This document shows, one piece after another, positions 56,240-64,000 of a DNA stretch of 64,000 bases; position 1 is the stretch's first letter, and every line of letters begins with the position of its first letter. Source of the DNA: DASXIF01 sp036498145 (GTDB lineage Bacteria; Actinomycetota; Actinomycetes; Mycobacteriales; Jatrophihabitantaceae); the NCBI GenBank assembly GCA_963708625.1, contig CAVPSV010000002.1:1-64000 (forward strand), given 5' to 3'. The notes under the pieces are model-generated. The model worked only from the letters and a program-made list of their open reading frames with translations, had not been told where the DNA came from and searched no databases. The position numbers and the translations under genes are program-made.

Positions 56240-58527
56240 TCACGCTGGAGACGCGACTGGACGGGGTCGTCGGGAGCGGGGCGAAGGCCCTGGACAAGGC
56301 GTTCGGGCTGCGGACCGTCGGCGATCTGCTGCGGCACTACCCGCGCCGCATGGCCGAACGCGGTGAGTTGACGGACCTGGCCGCGCTGCGCCTGGACGAA
56401 GACGTCACCGTGCTGGCCGAGGTGAAGTCGGTGCGTACCGCGGGCCAGCCCGGGCGCGGGCACACCTCGCAACGGTTGGTGGTCACCGTCGGCGACGGCA
56501 ACGGCACGCTCGACCTGGTGTTCTTCGGCCGTCGCAACCTCTGGCGGGCGAAGGATCTGGTGGCCGGTATGCGCGGGGTGTTCTCCGGCAAGGTGGGCGA
56601 GTTCCGGGGCCGCCGGCAACTCGCGCATCCGGACTACATCCTGTTGCGCGGTGACGGCAGCAGCAACGCCGCCGATCCGGACCGCGTGCTGGACCGACTC
56701 GAAGCCGACGACTACGCGGGCAAGCTGATCCCCGTCTACCCGGCGACGAAGGACGTCCGTCCGTGGATGATCGGCAACGCGATCCGGCACGTGCTGGCCG
56801 TGCTGGACCCGCAGCCCGATCCCGTCCCGGATGAGGTTCGGCTCCGCCGCGGGTTGCTCGACTTCGACACCGCATTGCGTGCGATGCACGAACCCGACAG
56901 CCAGCAGCAGTGGCGTGACGCGCGCCAGCGGCTGGCCTGGGACGAGGCCCTCGGCGTGCAGCTCGCCCTGGCGCAGCGGCGGGCGGCATCGGCACGTAAT
57001 CCTGCTACCGCACGTCCGCCGCACGCGGCGGGCATGGCCGCGGCGTTCGACGCGCGGCTGCCGTTCGAACTCACCGCGGGACAGCAGGACATCGGCGCGG
57101 TGATCTCCGCCGAGCTGGCGCGCGAGCACCCGATGCACCGGCTGCTGCAGGGTGAGGTCGGTTCCGGCAAGACGGTAGTGGCCCTGCGCGCCATGTTGCA
57201 GGTCGTCGACGCGGGCGGGCAGGCCGCACTGCTCGCACCCACCGAGGTGCTGGCCCAGCAGCATGCTCGCTCGATCGAGCTCATGCTCGGGCCGTTGGCG
57301 CGGGCGGGACAGCTGGGCGCGCCGGACGGGGCGGCGACGCGGGTCGCGCTGCTGACCGGGTCGATGCCGACACCGGCCCGCAAGGCTGCCCTGCTGGACG
57401 CCGCGAGCGGTGCAGCCGGCATCGTCATCGGCACGCACGCGCTGATCCAGGAACACGTCAGCTTCGCCGACCTCGGCCTGGTCGTCGTCGACGAGCAGCA
57501 CCGTTTCGGTGTCGAGCAACGCGACGCGTTGCGGAACAAGGCGTCCCGGCCGCCACACCTGCTGGTGATGACCGCCACGCCCATTCCGCGAACCGTGGCC
57601 ATGACCGTCTTCGGCGACCTGGAGACCTCGACGCTGGCAGAACTGCCCGCCGGACGGCAGCCGATCGCGACGACGGTGGTGCCGGTCATCGAGCGGCCCG
57701 GCTGGCTCGATCGCGGCTGGCAGCGCATCCGCGAGGAGGTGGAGCACGGCCACCAGGCGTATGTGGTGTGCCCGCGCATCGGTGACGGCACTGACAGTGG
57801 TGCCGACCGCGCTGCGGACGGCGCGGCGCCGGAGGTCGAATCGGACCTCGATTCTGACCTTGCACCGGCCTATGACGACAGCACGCCCGAGGACACCGGC
57901 GCGTCCGTGGCCCGTCCGTCCTATGACGTGATCAGTACGGCCGAGATGCTCCGCACCGGAGCGCTGGCTGGTCTGCGCCTCGCGACGCTGCACGGCCGGC
58001 TGCCGACGGACGAAAAAGAACACGCCATGATCGACTTCGCGGCGCGACGGATCGACGTGCTGGTGTCCACCACGGTGATCGAAGTCGGTGTGGACGTGCC
58101 GAACGCGGTGGTGATGGTGGTGCTCGACGCGGATCGGTTCGGCATCTCGCAACTGCACCAGCTGCGCGGACGGGTCGGGCGCGGAGATCGCGCCGGCATC
58201 TGCCTTCTCGTCACCAGTGCCGGCGTGGGGTCACCGGCGCGTGAGCGCCTCGACGCGGTCGCGGCAACCAACGACGGATTCGAGCTTGCGCGCCTGGACG
58301 TCGAGCAGCGGCGCGAGGGTGATGTGCTCGGCGTCGCTCAGTCCGGTGCGCGATCGACGCTGCGGTTGTTGTCGCTTCGGCGGGACGAGGAGCTGATCAC
58401 TGCGGCGCGAGAGGAGGCGAGCGAGCTGGTCGCCGGGGACCCGGACCTGACGCGCCACCCGCTGCTCGCGCGTCAGGTCGCCGAGCTGGTCGCCGCCGAG
58501 CAGGCCGAGTATCTGGAGAAGGCGTGA
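56236..58527 (+). CDS. recG: ATP-dependent DNA helicase RecG
   Basis: 763-aa superfamily 2 helicase that regresses stalled forks and branch-migrates junctions. N-terminal wedge/OB domain, Walker A LLQGEVGSGKTVVALRAM near residue 308, DEQHRFGVEQRDALR (DEAD-box variant) near 418, MTATPIPRTVAMTVFGDLET near 445 and HGRLPTDEKEHAMIDF with the Q/R-rich motif GRVGRGDRAGICLL near 645. An acidic low-complexity insertion lies near residues 518-555. ATGA overlap with the DAK2 gene and rsmD (GTGA) gives a coupled operon. Confidence 0.95.
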   Translation: MITLETRLDGVVGSGAKALDKAFGLRTVGDLLRHYPRRMAERGELTDLAALRLDEDVTVLAEVKSVRTAGQPGRGHTSQRLVVTVGDGNGTLDLVFFGRRNLWRAKDLVAGMRGVFSGKVGEFRGRRQLAHPDYILLRGDGSSNAADPDRVLDRLEADDYAGKLIPVYPATKDVRPWMIGNAIRHVLAVLDPQPDPVPDEVRLRRGLLDFDTALRAMHEPDSQQQWRDARQRLAWDEALGVQLALAQRRAASARNPATARPPHAAGMAAAFDARLPFELTAGQQDIGAVISAELAREHPMHRLLQGEVGSGKTVVALRAMLQVVDAGGQAALLAPTEVLAQQHARSIELMLGPLARAGQLGAPDGAATRVALLTGSMPTPARKAALLDAASGAAGIVIGTHALIQEHVSFADLGLVVVDEQHRFGVEQRDALRNKASRPPHLLVMTATPIPRTVAMTVFGDLETSTLAELPAGRQPIATTVVPVIERPGWLDRGWQRIREEVEHGHQAYVVCPRIGDGTDSGADRAADGAAPEVESDLDSDLAPAYDDSTPEDTGASVARPSYDVISTAEMLRTGALAGLRLATLHGRLPTDEKEHAMIDFAARRIDVLVSTTVIEVGVDVPNAVVMVVLDADRFGISQLHQLRGRVGRGDRAGICLLVTSAGVGSPARERLDAVAATNDGFELARLDVEQRREGDVLGVAQSGARSTLRLLSLRRDEELITAAREEASELVAGDPDLTRHPLLARQVAELVAAEQAEYLEKA

Positions 58528-59078
58528 CGCGCATCGTCGGCGGCGTTGCGAAAGGGCGGCGCCTGGGCGTCCCGGCCCGGGGCACCCGGCCCACCTCCGA
58601 ACGGGCCAGGGAGGCGTTGTTCAGCTCGCTGGCGGCCCTGGTCGAGCTCGACGGGGCGCGCGTGCTCGATCTGTTCGCCGGCAGCGGCGCGGTCGGCTTG
58701 GAGGCGCTGTCGAGAGGGGCGCGTGCGGTCACGTTCGTGGAGTCGGACCGGCACGCATACGACGTCCTGCGGCACAACATCGACGTGGTCGGGCTGGACG
58801 GAGCGGAGGCGCACCGCCGCCTGGCCGCGACCCACCTGGTCGGCGGGTCGGACGAGCCGTACGACCTGGTCTTCGCGGATCCGCCGTACGCGCTCGGTGA
58901 GGAGCAGCTGAGCGCACTGCTCTCGGTGCTGGCGGCGCCGCATTGGCTGGCCGACGGGGCGGTGGTCGTGGTCGAACGCTCGGCCCGCGGGGTGGCCCCG
59001 CAGTGGCCGGACACCATCGAGGCGGTGCAGCAGAAACGCTACGGCGAGGGCGTGCTTTGGTACGGTCGCCGACGATGA
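58524..59078 (+). CDS. rsmD: 16S rRNA (guanine966-N2)-methyltransferase
   Basis: 184-aa class I SAM methyltransferase. IVGGVAKGRRLGVPARGTRP at the N-terminus, the SAM loop VLDLFAGSGAVGLEALSRGA near residue 47 and the catalytic DLVFADPPYALGEEQL near 113 (DPPY). GTG start overlaps the recG stop; stop overlaps coaD by ATGA. Confidence 0.95.
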   Translation: MTRIVGGVAKGRRLGVPARGTRPTSERAREALFSSLAALVELDGARVLDLFAGSGAVGLEALSRGARAVTFVESDRHAYDVLRHNIDVVGLDGAEAHRRLAATHLVGGSDEPYDLVFADPPYALGEEQLSALLSVLAAPHWLADGAVVVVERSARGVAPQWPDTIEAVQQKRYGEGVLWYGRRR

Positions 59079-59614
59079 GCATGCACGAGAATTCCGAGCC
59101 TGCGGACGTCGTCCCGGTCCGCCGGGCGATCTGCCCCGGCTCGTTCGATCCGGTGACCAACGGCCACCTCGACATCATCGGACGGGCGGCCGATCTCTAC
59201 GACGAGGTCGTCGTCGCGGTGTTCGTCAACCAGGCCAAGTCCAGCCTGTTCTTCGTCGAGGAACGTCGCGACATGCTGGCCGAGGCCACCGCGGGATACA
59301 GCAACGTCACGATCGACACATTCGAAGGACTGGTCGTGGACTATTGCCGCGACCATGGCATTCCGGTGATCGTGAAGGGACTGCGGGCGGTCAGCGACTT
59401 CGACTACGAGCTGCAGATGGCGCAGATGAACCGCGGTCTGGCCGGCGTGGACACCTTGTTCATGCCGACCAACCCCGAATACAGCTTCCTTGCCTCGAGC
59501 CTGGTCAAGGAGATCGCCAGGTGGGGCGGGGACGTCTCCCCGCTGGTGCCTGCCCACGTGCTCAAGCGGCTCATCGAGCGCGGATCGAGCCAATCTGGGC
59601 CGCCCTCAGCGTGA
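59075..59614 (+). CDS. coaD: Phosphopantetheine adenylyltransferase
   Basis: 179-aa enzyme making dephospho-CoA from phosphopantetheine and ATP. CPGSFDPVTNGHLDIIGRAA (the TxxH motif TNGH) at residues 20-39, VIVKGLRAVSDFDYELQMAQ near 98 and PTNPEYSFLASSLVKEIARW near 130. About 16 residues longer at the N-terminus than typical CoaD; RRAICPGSF is where most relatives begin, but the ATGA overlap with rsmD supports the upstream start. Confidence 0.95.
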   Translation: MSMHENSEPADVVPVRRAICPGSFDPVTNGHLDIIGRAADLYDEVVVAVFVNQAKSSLFFVEERRDMLAEATAGYSNVTIDTFEGLVVDYCRDHGIPVIVKGLRAVSDFDYELQMAQMNRGLAGVDTLFMPTNPEYSFLASSLVKEIARWGGDVSPLVPAHVLKRLIERGSSQSGPPSA

Positions 59615-59618
59615 CGCC

Positions 59619-60580
59619 ATGACCGACCAGTCGCTGCGGCGCACCGACGAGCTGCTCACCGAGCTCGTCGAACTGGTCGAAACGGCGCGAACGCTGCCGA
59701 TGTCCTCCTCGATCGTGGTGCCGCGCGAACGTGTGCTGGATCTGCTCGATGACCTGCGCGAGACCATGCCGCCGGAAATGGCGCGAGGCGCGCCGCACCA
59801 TCGCCAGCCGCGACCAGTTGCTGCGCGAAGCGTACGAGCAGGCGAGCCAGCGAGCGCGCCGAAGCTGCGGCGCAGGCCGAGGCCATCGTCGCCGATGCCC
59901 GCGAGCGCGCCGAGAGCACCGTCGCCGAGGCCGAGGTGCACGCGCAGGAGATCATCGAGGCCGGCCGGCGCGAGCACGCCCGCCTGGTCTCCGCGACCGG
60001 CGTGCATCAGGCCGCCACCGCCGAGGCCGAGCGGATGCAGCAGGAGACGCGCGCGCAGCGCCAGCAGGCTCGCGCCGAGGCGCAGGAGCAAGCGGCCGAA
60101 CATGCGGCGCGAAGCAGAGGCGTTCGCGGCACGGATCCGGGCCGAGGCAGAGGCTTACGCCGCGAAGCTCACCGCGGACGCCGAGGATTACGCCGACCGC
60201 ACCCTCGCCGAACTGGCCGACACGCTGCATCGCAGCGCCGCGACTGCCGAGCAGGGCCGGGTGGCCCTGTCCCGGCGTCGGGCTGCGGCTGCCGCCCGGT
60301 CGACCCGGCCAGCCGGTCCCGGCCCCGGCGTGCCAGCCCCGCGGCCCGAGACGGTCGCAGACGCCCCGGACGATCCAGAGCCCGCACAGGACCAGAGCCC
60401 CCGGACGACCCAGAGCCCCCGGACCTCCCGGCTGAGCAGGGTTCGGCCGCCGCGACACCGCAGGCGGCCCTCACCCCCGCGGCGGGCGCACCCGTGGCCT
60501 CGGCCGACGAACTCGTCGCCCTTGACGACGAGGAGCTCAGCATGGCCGAGGAGGAGCTCGACGGCCGGATTTCGGACTGA
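59619..60580 (+). CDS. SepIVA/DivIVA-like coiled-coil protein (frameshifted as sequenced)
   Basis: Corrected length 318 aa after removing five extra bases (about 59782, 59843, 60100 and two near 60380). N-terminal DELLTELVELVETARTLPMS SS-type segment, then long Ala/Glu/Arg-rich coiled coil (RTIASRDQLLREAYEQAS, IVADARERAESTVAEAEV, EAFAARIRAEAEAYAAKLTA) and a proline-rich, then acidic C-terminus ending ELSMAEEELDGRISD. Position between coaD and DUF177 and the coiled-coil pattern match mycobacterial SepIVA, a septation/cell-wall factor. Assignment by position and composition. Confidence 0.7.
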
Positions 60581-60636
60581 CGCCGTCGCTCGGCTACGCT
60601 GAAGCGCGGCCTCATCCGTATCCGGGCCGGTCTCGT

Positions 60637-61263
60637 ATGCCTGAGAACACTTCACCGAAACCCGCAGAGCGCCGCGCCGATCCGCGCAGCCCGTTCGTCT
60701 TCGACGTACGCGAGCTGGGACGCCGCGCCGGCGCCATGCGCGAATATCGGCGCAGTGTTCCCGCGCCTGCGGGGCTCGGTCCTGGACATCATCGGGGTGC
60801 CGGAAGGCGCTCCGCTCGAACTCGACGTCCGGCTGGAGTCGGTGACCGAAGGCGTGCTCGTCACGGGCACGATCACGGCGCCGCTGCGCGGCGAGTGCGG
60901 GCGGTGCCTCGACCCGGTCTCCGACGAACTCACGGTCGACGTCTGCGAGCTGTTCGCCTATCCGGACAGCGCCACCGACGAGACCACCGAGCCGGACGAG
61001 GTTCCCCGGCTCGGACGGCGACTACCTCGATGTCGAGCCGATGGTGCGTGACGCGGTGGTGCTCGCCTTGCCATGGACGCCACTGTGCCGGCCGGACTGC
61101 GCCGGGCTTTGCCCCAACTGCGGGCAACGGCTCGACGACCTGCCTGCCGATCACGCGCACGAGCGAGTTCGATCCGCGGTGGGCGGCGCTGGCAGCGCTG
61201 CGCACGCCACCCGGCCCGAGTACGGAAAGCACCGCCGGCACCGATAACGATCGCACCGACTAG
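60637..61263 (+). CDS. DUF177 (YceD) family protein (frameshifted as sequenced)
   Basis: Corrected length 207 aa; three one-base insertions (about 60785, 61010, 61165) return the frame to the original one by the stop. FVFDVRELGRRAGAMREYRR, LDIIGVPEGAPLELDVRLES, APLRGECGRCLDPVSDELTV with a CxxC, and the second metal pair CRPDCAGLCPNCGQRLDDLP are the YceD signature. Probably a zinc protein linked to ribosome or rRNA maturation; conserved just upstream of rpmF, as here. Confidence 0.85.
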   Translation: MPENTSPKPAERRADPRSPFVFDVRELGRRAGAMREYRRSVPAPAGLGPGHHRGAGRRSARTRRPAGVGDRRRARHGHDHGAAARRVRAVPRPGLRRTHGRRLRAVRLSGQRHRRDHRAGRGSPARTATTSMSSRWCVTRWCSPCHGRHCAGRTAPGFAPTAGNGSTTCLPITRTSEFDPRWAALAALRTPPGPSTESTAGTDNDRTD

Positions 61264-61276
61264 TCAGGAGAACCCC

Positions 61277-61456
61277 GTGGCCGTCCCGAAGCGGAAGATG
61301 TCACGCAGCAACACGCGGGCGCGCCGCTCGCAGTGGAAGACGAGTGCGCCGACGCTGGTGCCCTGCCCGAACCGCGCCTGCGGTGAGCTGAAGCTGCCGC
61401 ACACGGCGTGCAGCAACTGCGGGCAGTACGACGGCAAGCAGGTCCTCGCGGTCTGA
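61277..61456 (+). CDS. rpmF: Ribosomal protein L32 (bL32)
   Basis: 59 aa: MAVPKRKMSRSNTRARRSQW at the N-terminus and the zinc ribbon CPNRACGE ... CSNCGQYDGKQVLAV. GTG start with CAGGAG six bases upstream. Sits between DUF177 and rnc as in most bacteria. Confidence 0.96.
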   Translation: MAVPKRKMSRSNTRARRSQWKTSAPTLVPCPNRACGELKLPHTACSNCGQYDGKQVLAV

Positions 61457-61460
61457 CGGC

Positions 61461-62240
61461 GTGGCTGTACTCACCGAACCCGCCGATCAGGCAGAGCTCG
61501 CCGCTGCCCTCGGCGTGAGCATCGACCCGCTGCTGCTGCAGCGGGCGTTGACGCACCGCTCTTACGCATACGAGTACGGCGGCCTGCCGCACAACGAGCG
61601 GCTGGAGTTTCTGGGCGACGCCGTGCTCGGCATCGTCGTCACCGAGACGCTGTACCGCGATCACCCCGACCTGCCCGAGGGCAAGCTCGCCAAGCTCCGC
61701 GCGTCCATCGTGAACATGCGCGCCCTGGCCGACGTCGCGCGGACGATGGTGCCGCACGGACTGGGTTCCTACATCCGTCTCGGCCGCGGCGAGGAAGTGA
61801 CCGGCGGCCGCGACAAGTCGAGCATCCTGGCCGACACGGTCGAGGCGGTGCTCGGCGCGGTCTATCTCGAACACGGGCTGGACGGCGCCAGCCGCGTCGT
61901 ACACGCATTGTTCGACCCGTTGATGCACGAGGTCGCGACAACGAGCGCGGGCCTGGACTGGAAGACAACGCTGCAAGAGCTGACCGCCGACCGCGGCCTG
62001 GGCGTGCCGGAATACATCATGGCCTCCGAGGGCCCGGACCATGCCAAGACGTTCACCGCCCGGGCCTCGGTCGCCGGGCGAATCTTCACGGCCTCCACCG
62101 GCCGCAGCAAGAAGGAGGCCGAGCAGGCTGCCGCCGAGGCGGCGTGGCGAGCCATCACCGACGATGATCCCGTCGGCGACGCAACCGGTGCGCCGACCAA
62201 CACCGCGGGCGACCCGGTCGGCGATGACCAGCCATTGTGA
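61461..62240 (+). CDS. rnc: Ribonuclease III
   Basis: 259-aa double-stranded RNA endonuclease for rRNA and mRNA processing. Catalytic signature HNERLEFLGDAVLGIVVTET near residue 43, second metal region ILADTVEAVLGAVYLEHG near 115, then a dsRNA-binding domain DWKTTLQELTADRGLGVPEY ... GRSKKEAEQAAAEAAWRAI. The last ~35 residues are a disordered acidic tail. GTG start four bases after rpmF, no clear Shine-Dalgarno, so coupled translation. Confidence 0.95.
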   Translation: MAVLTEPADQAELAAALGVSIDPLLLQRALTHRSYAYEYGGLPHNERLEFLGDAVLGIVVTETLYRDHPDLPEGKLAKLRASIVNMRALADVARTMVPHGLGSYIRLGRGEEVTGGRDKSSILADTVEAVLGAVYLEHGLDGASRVVHALFDPLMHEVATTSAGLDWKTTLQELTADRGLGVPEYIMASEGPDHAKTFTARASVAGRIFTASTGRSKKEAEQAAAEAAWRAITDDDPVGDATGAPTNTAGDPVGDDQPL

Positions 62241-62297
62241 CCGCGGCGACGACCCGGCGTGGTGTTCGTGCGTCCGGCCGGTCCCGGTGCACGGCGC

Positions 62298-63234
62298 ATG
62301 CCTGAACTTCCCGAGGTAGAGACCGTTCGTGCCGGGCTCGCGCAGCTCGCGCTGGGCCGGGAGATCCTCGATGTCGAAGTGAGCCATCCGCGCGCGATCC
62401 GCCGTCATCCGGCCAGCGCCGACGACCTGCGCGCGCGGCTCGTGGGCTCGGTGTTCGACTCTGCGCAGCGCCGTGGCAAGTACCTCTGGCTGCCGCTGCG
62501 TCCAGCTGGGCGTGACAGCGCTGCGGCACCCCCGGCCCGGGACGGGCTGCCCGCCGAGGCGCTGGTCGCCCACCTCGGCATGAGCGGGCAACTGCTGGTA
62601 CGGCCGAGCGCTGCCACCGAGGACAAGCACGTGCACGTCCGGATGCGTTTCGCCGACGGGACCGAACTCCGTTTCGCCGATCAACGCACGTTCGGCGGCG
62701 TCTTCGTCGACGATCTCGTGCCGACCGGTCAGGGCGATCTGGTTCCGGCTCGGGTGGCCCACATCGCACGGGACCCGCTCGATCCTGCGTTCGACGACGA
62801 TGCGTTCCTGGCCCGGCTTCGGCATCGGTCCGCCGGGATCAAGCGGGCGTTGCTGGACCAGACCCTGGTCTCGGGTATCGGCAACATCTACGCGGACGAG
62901 GCGCTGTGGCGTGCTCGTCTGCATGGGGATCGGCCGGGACGGTCGTTGACGCGTGCTCGTGCCGTCGAATTGCTGGCGCAGGTGCGGGCGGTGCTCGCGG
63001 ACGCGTTGCGGGCGGGCGGGACATCGTTCGACTCGCTTTATGTCAACGTCAACGGACAGAGCGGCTACTTCGACCGATCTCTGGCCGTCTACGGCCGGGA
63101 GGGTCAGGCGTGTCTGCGCTGCGGAGCCCGGATCAGGCGGGTGCAGTTCATGAATCGGTCCAGCTTACTACTGCCCGCGCTGCCAGCGATCCCCAGCGGG
63201 CGCAACGGCCGCGCCCAGCCGCCGTGCGTCGTAG
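62298..63234 (+). CDS. mutM: Formamidopyrimidine-DNA glycosylase (one frameshift near the 3' end)
   Basis: Removes 8-oxoguanine and FapyG. Catalytic N-terminus MPELPEVETVRAGLAQLALG, HLGMSGQLLVRP near residue 96, GIKRALLDQTLVSGIGNIYA near 180 and VNVNGQSGYFDRSLAVYGRE; the zinc finger starts CLRCGARIRRVQFMNRSS and needs removal of one T at about 63167 to continue YYCPRCQRSPAGATAAP, giving 311 aa and the stop at 63232-63234. Read literally the frame runs on to 63536 without the second zinc pair. Start follows family members. Confidence 0.9.
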
Positions 63235-63297
63235 CGCGTGCCTGGCACCGACGGCACCGGCAAACCCGCCAAAAAGGGATCTTTCACGCTCTGCTTG

Positions 63298-63326
63298 TTG
63301 ACCCGTCGTTACCGCGGTGCGACCAT
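63298..63326 (+). promoter_or_regulatory. Possible promoter upstream of the small coiled-coil gene
   Basis: TTGACC (63298-63303), 17-base spacer, GACCAT (63321-63326). The 63235-63508 stretch between mutM and the next gene otherwise shows no gene or clear RNA element. Confidence 0.35.
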
Positions 63327-63508
63327 TGGGTGACCTGGCGGGGGTTTCGCTCCTGCGGCACACGACGTCAAACCAAAACGGTTGGATGGCCGTGGCCTGT
63401 GCAGAGCCCTCCTCGCCGCGTCAACAAGAGCCCACCTGGCGGATCGGCCGGAGCATCACCTGCCCCAGCCGGGCCGGCCAGGAGTCACAACAGTGAAGGG
63501 TCCCCCAC

Positions 63509-63697
63509 ATGGCGCGCGCTTTGCTCGGATACGTGAGCACCGGCACCGATCAGATTCTGGTAGCCGAGGTGGCCCGCTTGCGGCGCCGCATCACGGAGCT
63601 TGAGCGTGAGGTCGCCGAACTGCGCGACCACAAGCAGGTCGATCTCGACCTGGAGCTGCACGACATCGCCCAAGCCGCGGAACCGGTCCTCACCTAA
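63509..63697 (+). CDS. Small coiled-coil protein between mutM and smc
   Basis: 62 aa: MARALLGYVSTGTDQILVAE, then a regular heptad coiled coil (VARLRRRITELEREVAELRD) and an acidic C-terminus. Similar short proteins occur in this position in other actinomycetes (from memory), but no function is assigned. GAAGGG lies 11 bases before the ATG. Confidence 0.72.
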   Translation: MARALLGYVSTGTDQILVAEVARLRRRITELEREVAELRDHKQVDLDLELHDIAQAAEPVLT

Positions 63698-63887
63698 TCG
63701 GTTCACCAGGTCGTTCGCTCGCCCTTGCTCAAAGCTGGGCGGTGGCGGGCTGACGGCTACCCGATCGCCCAGCCACGCCGGGTCGCTGGCGCGTGCTGCA
63801 CGAGCGCCGCGATAGATTTACCAAGGTATTTCCGCGGCGTCGGCTGTCCCCGGCCGGACCGCACCGACCACGTGATCCGGGAGTTCC

Positions 63888-64000
63888 GTGCACCTCAAGT
63901 CGTTGACGCTGCGGGGCTTCAAGTCCTTCGCCTCGACCACGACGCTTCGCTTCGAACCGGGCATCACCGCGGTGGTCGGCCCGAACGGCTCGGGCAAGAG
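63888..64000 (+). CDS. smc: Chromosome segregation protein SMC, N-terminal start (cut by window end)
   Basis: Only the first ~37 residues are present: HLKSLTLRGFKSFASTTTLR and the Walker A motif VVGPNGSGK. This is the ATPase head of SMC condensin; the gene runs out of the window. GTG start with CCGGGAG five bases upstream. Position after rnc-mutM is the conserved one. Confidence 0.93.
   Translation, partial: MHLKSLTLRGFKSFASTTTLRFEPGITAVVGPNGSGK

Noticed and set aside
55630..58158. Long open frame on the minus strand (over 800 codons) opposite the DAK2 and recG genes
   Set aside because: Shadow frame of high-GC coding DNA; composition is Arg/His/Gly-rich and the plus strand encodes clear family proteins.

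Overview
The window is chromosomal DNA of a high-GC actinomycete. Evidence: FbiD-type F420 guanylyltransferase, a Ddn-like F420 enzyme, NdgR/LtbR next to leuCD, HU with a long lysine/alanine tail, a SepIVA-like protein beside coaD, DUF3515, DUF2277, DUF6510, and many promoters that place the start codon 6-8 bases after the -10 box (leaderless mRNAs). I cannot name the genus.

Layout. 1-10.3 kb is a branched-chain amino-acid block: 3' end of ilvD, an attenuator, ilvB, an amino-acid racemase, ilvN, ilvC, then a divergent ArsR-like regulator/MFS exporter pair, leuB, a second attenuator and cimA (citramalate synthase, the threonine-independent route to isoleucine). 10.4-13.3 kb holds a Cys/His-rich membrane protein, an FAH-family hydrolase and gltX. 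13.4-16.9 kb has an aldehyde dehydrogenase and two paralogous SDRs, followed by tRNA-Gln(CTG) and tRNA-Glu(CTC). 17.2-34.8 kb is an accessory block lying between the tRNAs and the ndgR-leuCD genes they often adjoin in actinomycetes: DJ-1/VOC/cupin operon, a duplicated YbjQ-type protein, LysE exporter, molybdopterin oxidoreductase/FNR/DUF6510 operon, rhomboid-like protein, glutamate-cysteine ligase, secreted protein, GMC oxidoreductase, Ddn-like protein, D-amino-acid oxidase, lipase, SDR and an aldehyde dehydrogenase. 34.8-45.9 kb returns to core genes: ndgR<>leuCD, hup, mutT1-ppk-fbiD, plsC, gpsA, ddl, mutT. 45.9-51.4 kb is a fatty-acid module (AMACR-like CoA transferase, fadB, fadA, divergent MerR). 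51.5 kb to the end is the conserved DUF3515-Lrp-thiL-GNAT-rpmB-DAK2-recG-rsmD-coaD-sepIVA-DUF177-rpmF-rnc-mutM-smc run.

How it works together. ilvBNCD, leuBCD and cimA cover most of Val/Leu/Ile synthesis; two attenuators with different leader peptides (LVLI codons before ilvB, VIIT codons before cimA) plus an NdgR-type operator give separate control points. A near-identical operator-like sequence (core AACTGaAACnnGTT) precedes the 13.5-kb aldehyde dehydrogenase/SDR genes, the GMC oxidoreductase and the Ddn-like gene, suggesting one dispersed redox regulon under a TetR-type (KstR-like motif) repressor not in the window.

Quality warning. Three patches (about 12.1-16.9, 48.1-53.4 and 59.8-63.2 kb) contain roughly sixty apparent one-base insertions that break gltX, thiL, fadAB, mutM and others. 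Removing one extra base at each point restores full-length family proteins, so I read these as sequence errors. Affected genes are given from their true start to true stop.

Other themes: short tandem repeats (12-24 bp units) sit at several gene boundaries, and two related 45-bp intergenic palindromes occur 29 kb apart. No transposase, integrase, CRISPR array or rRNA was seen.
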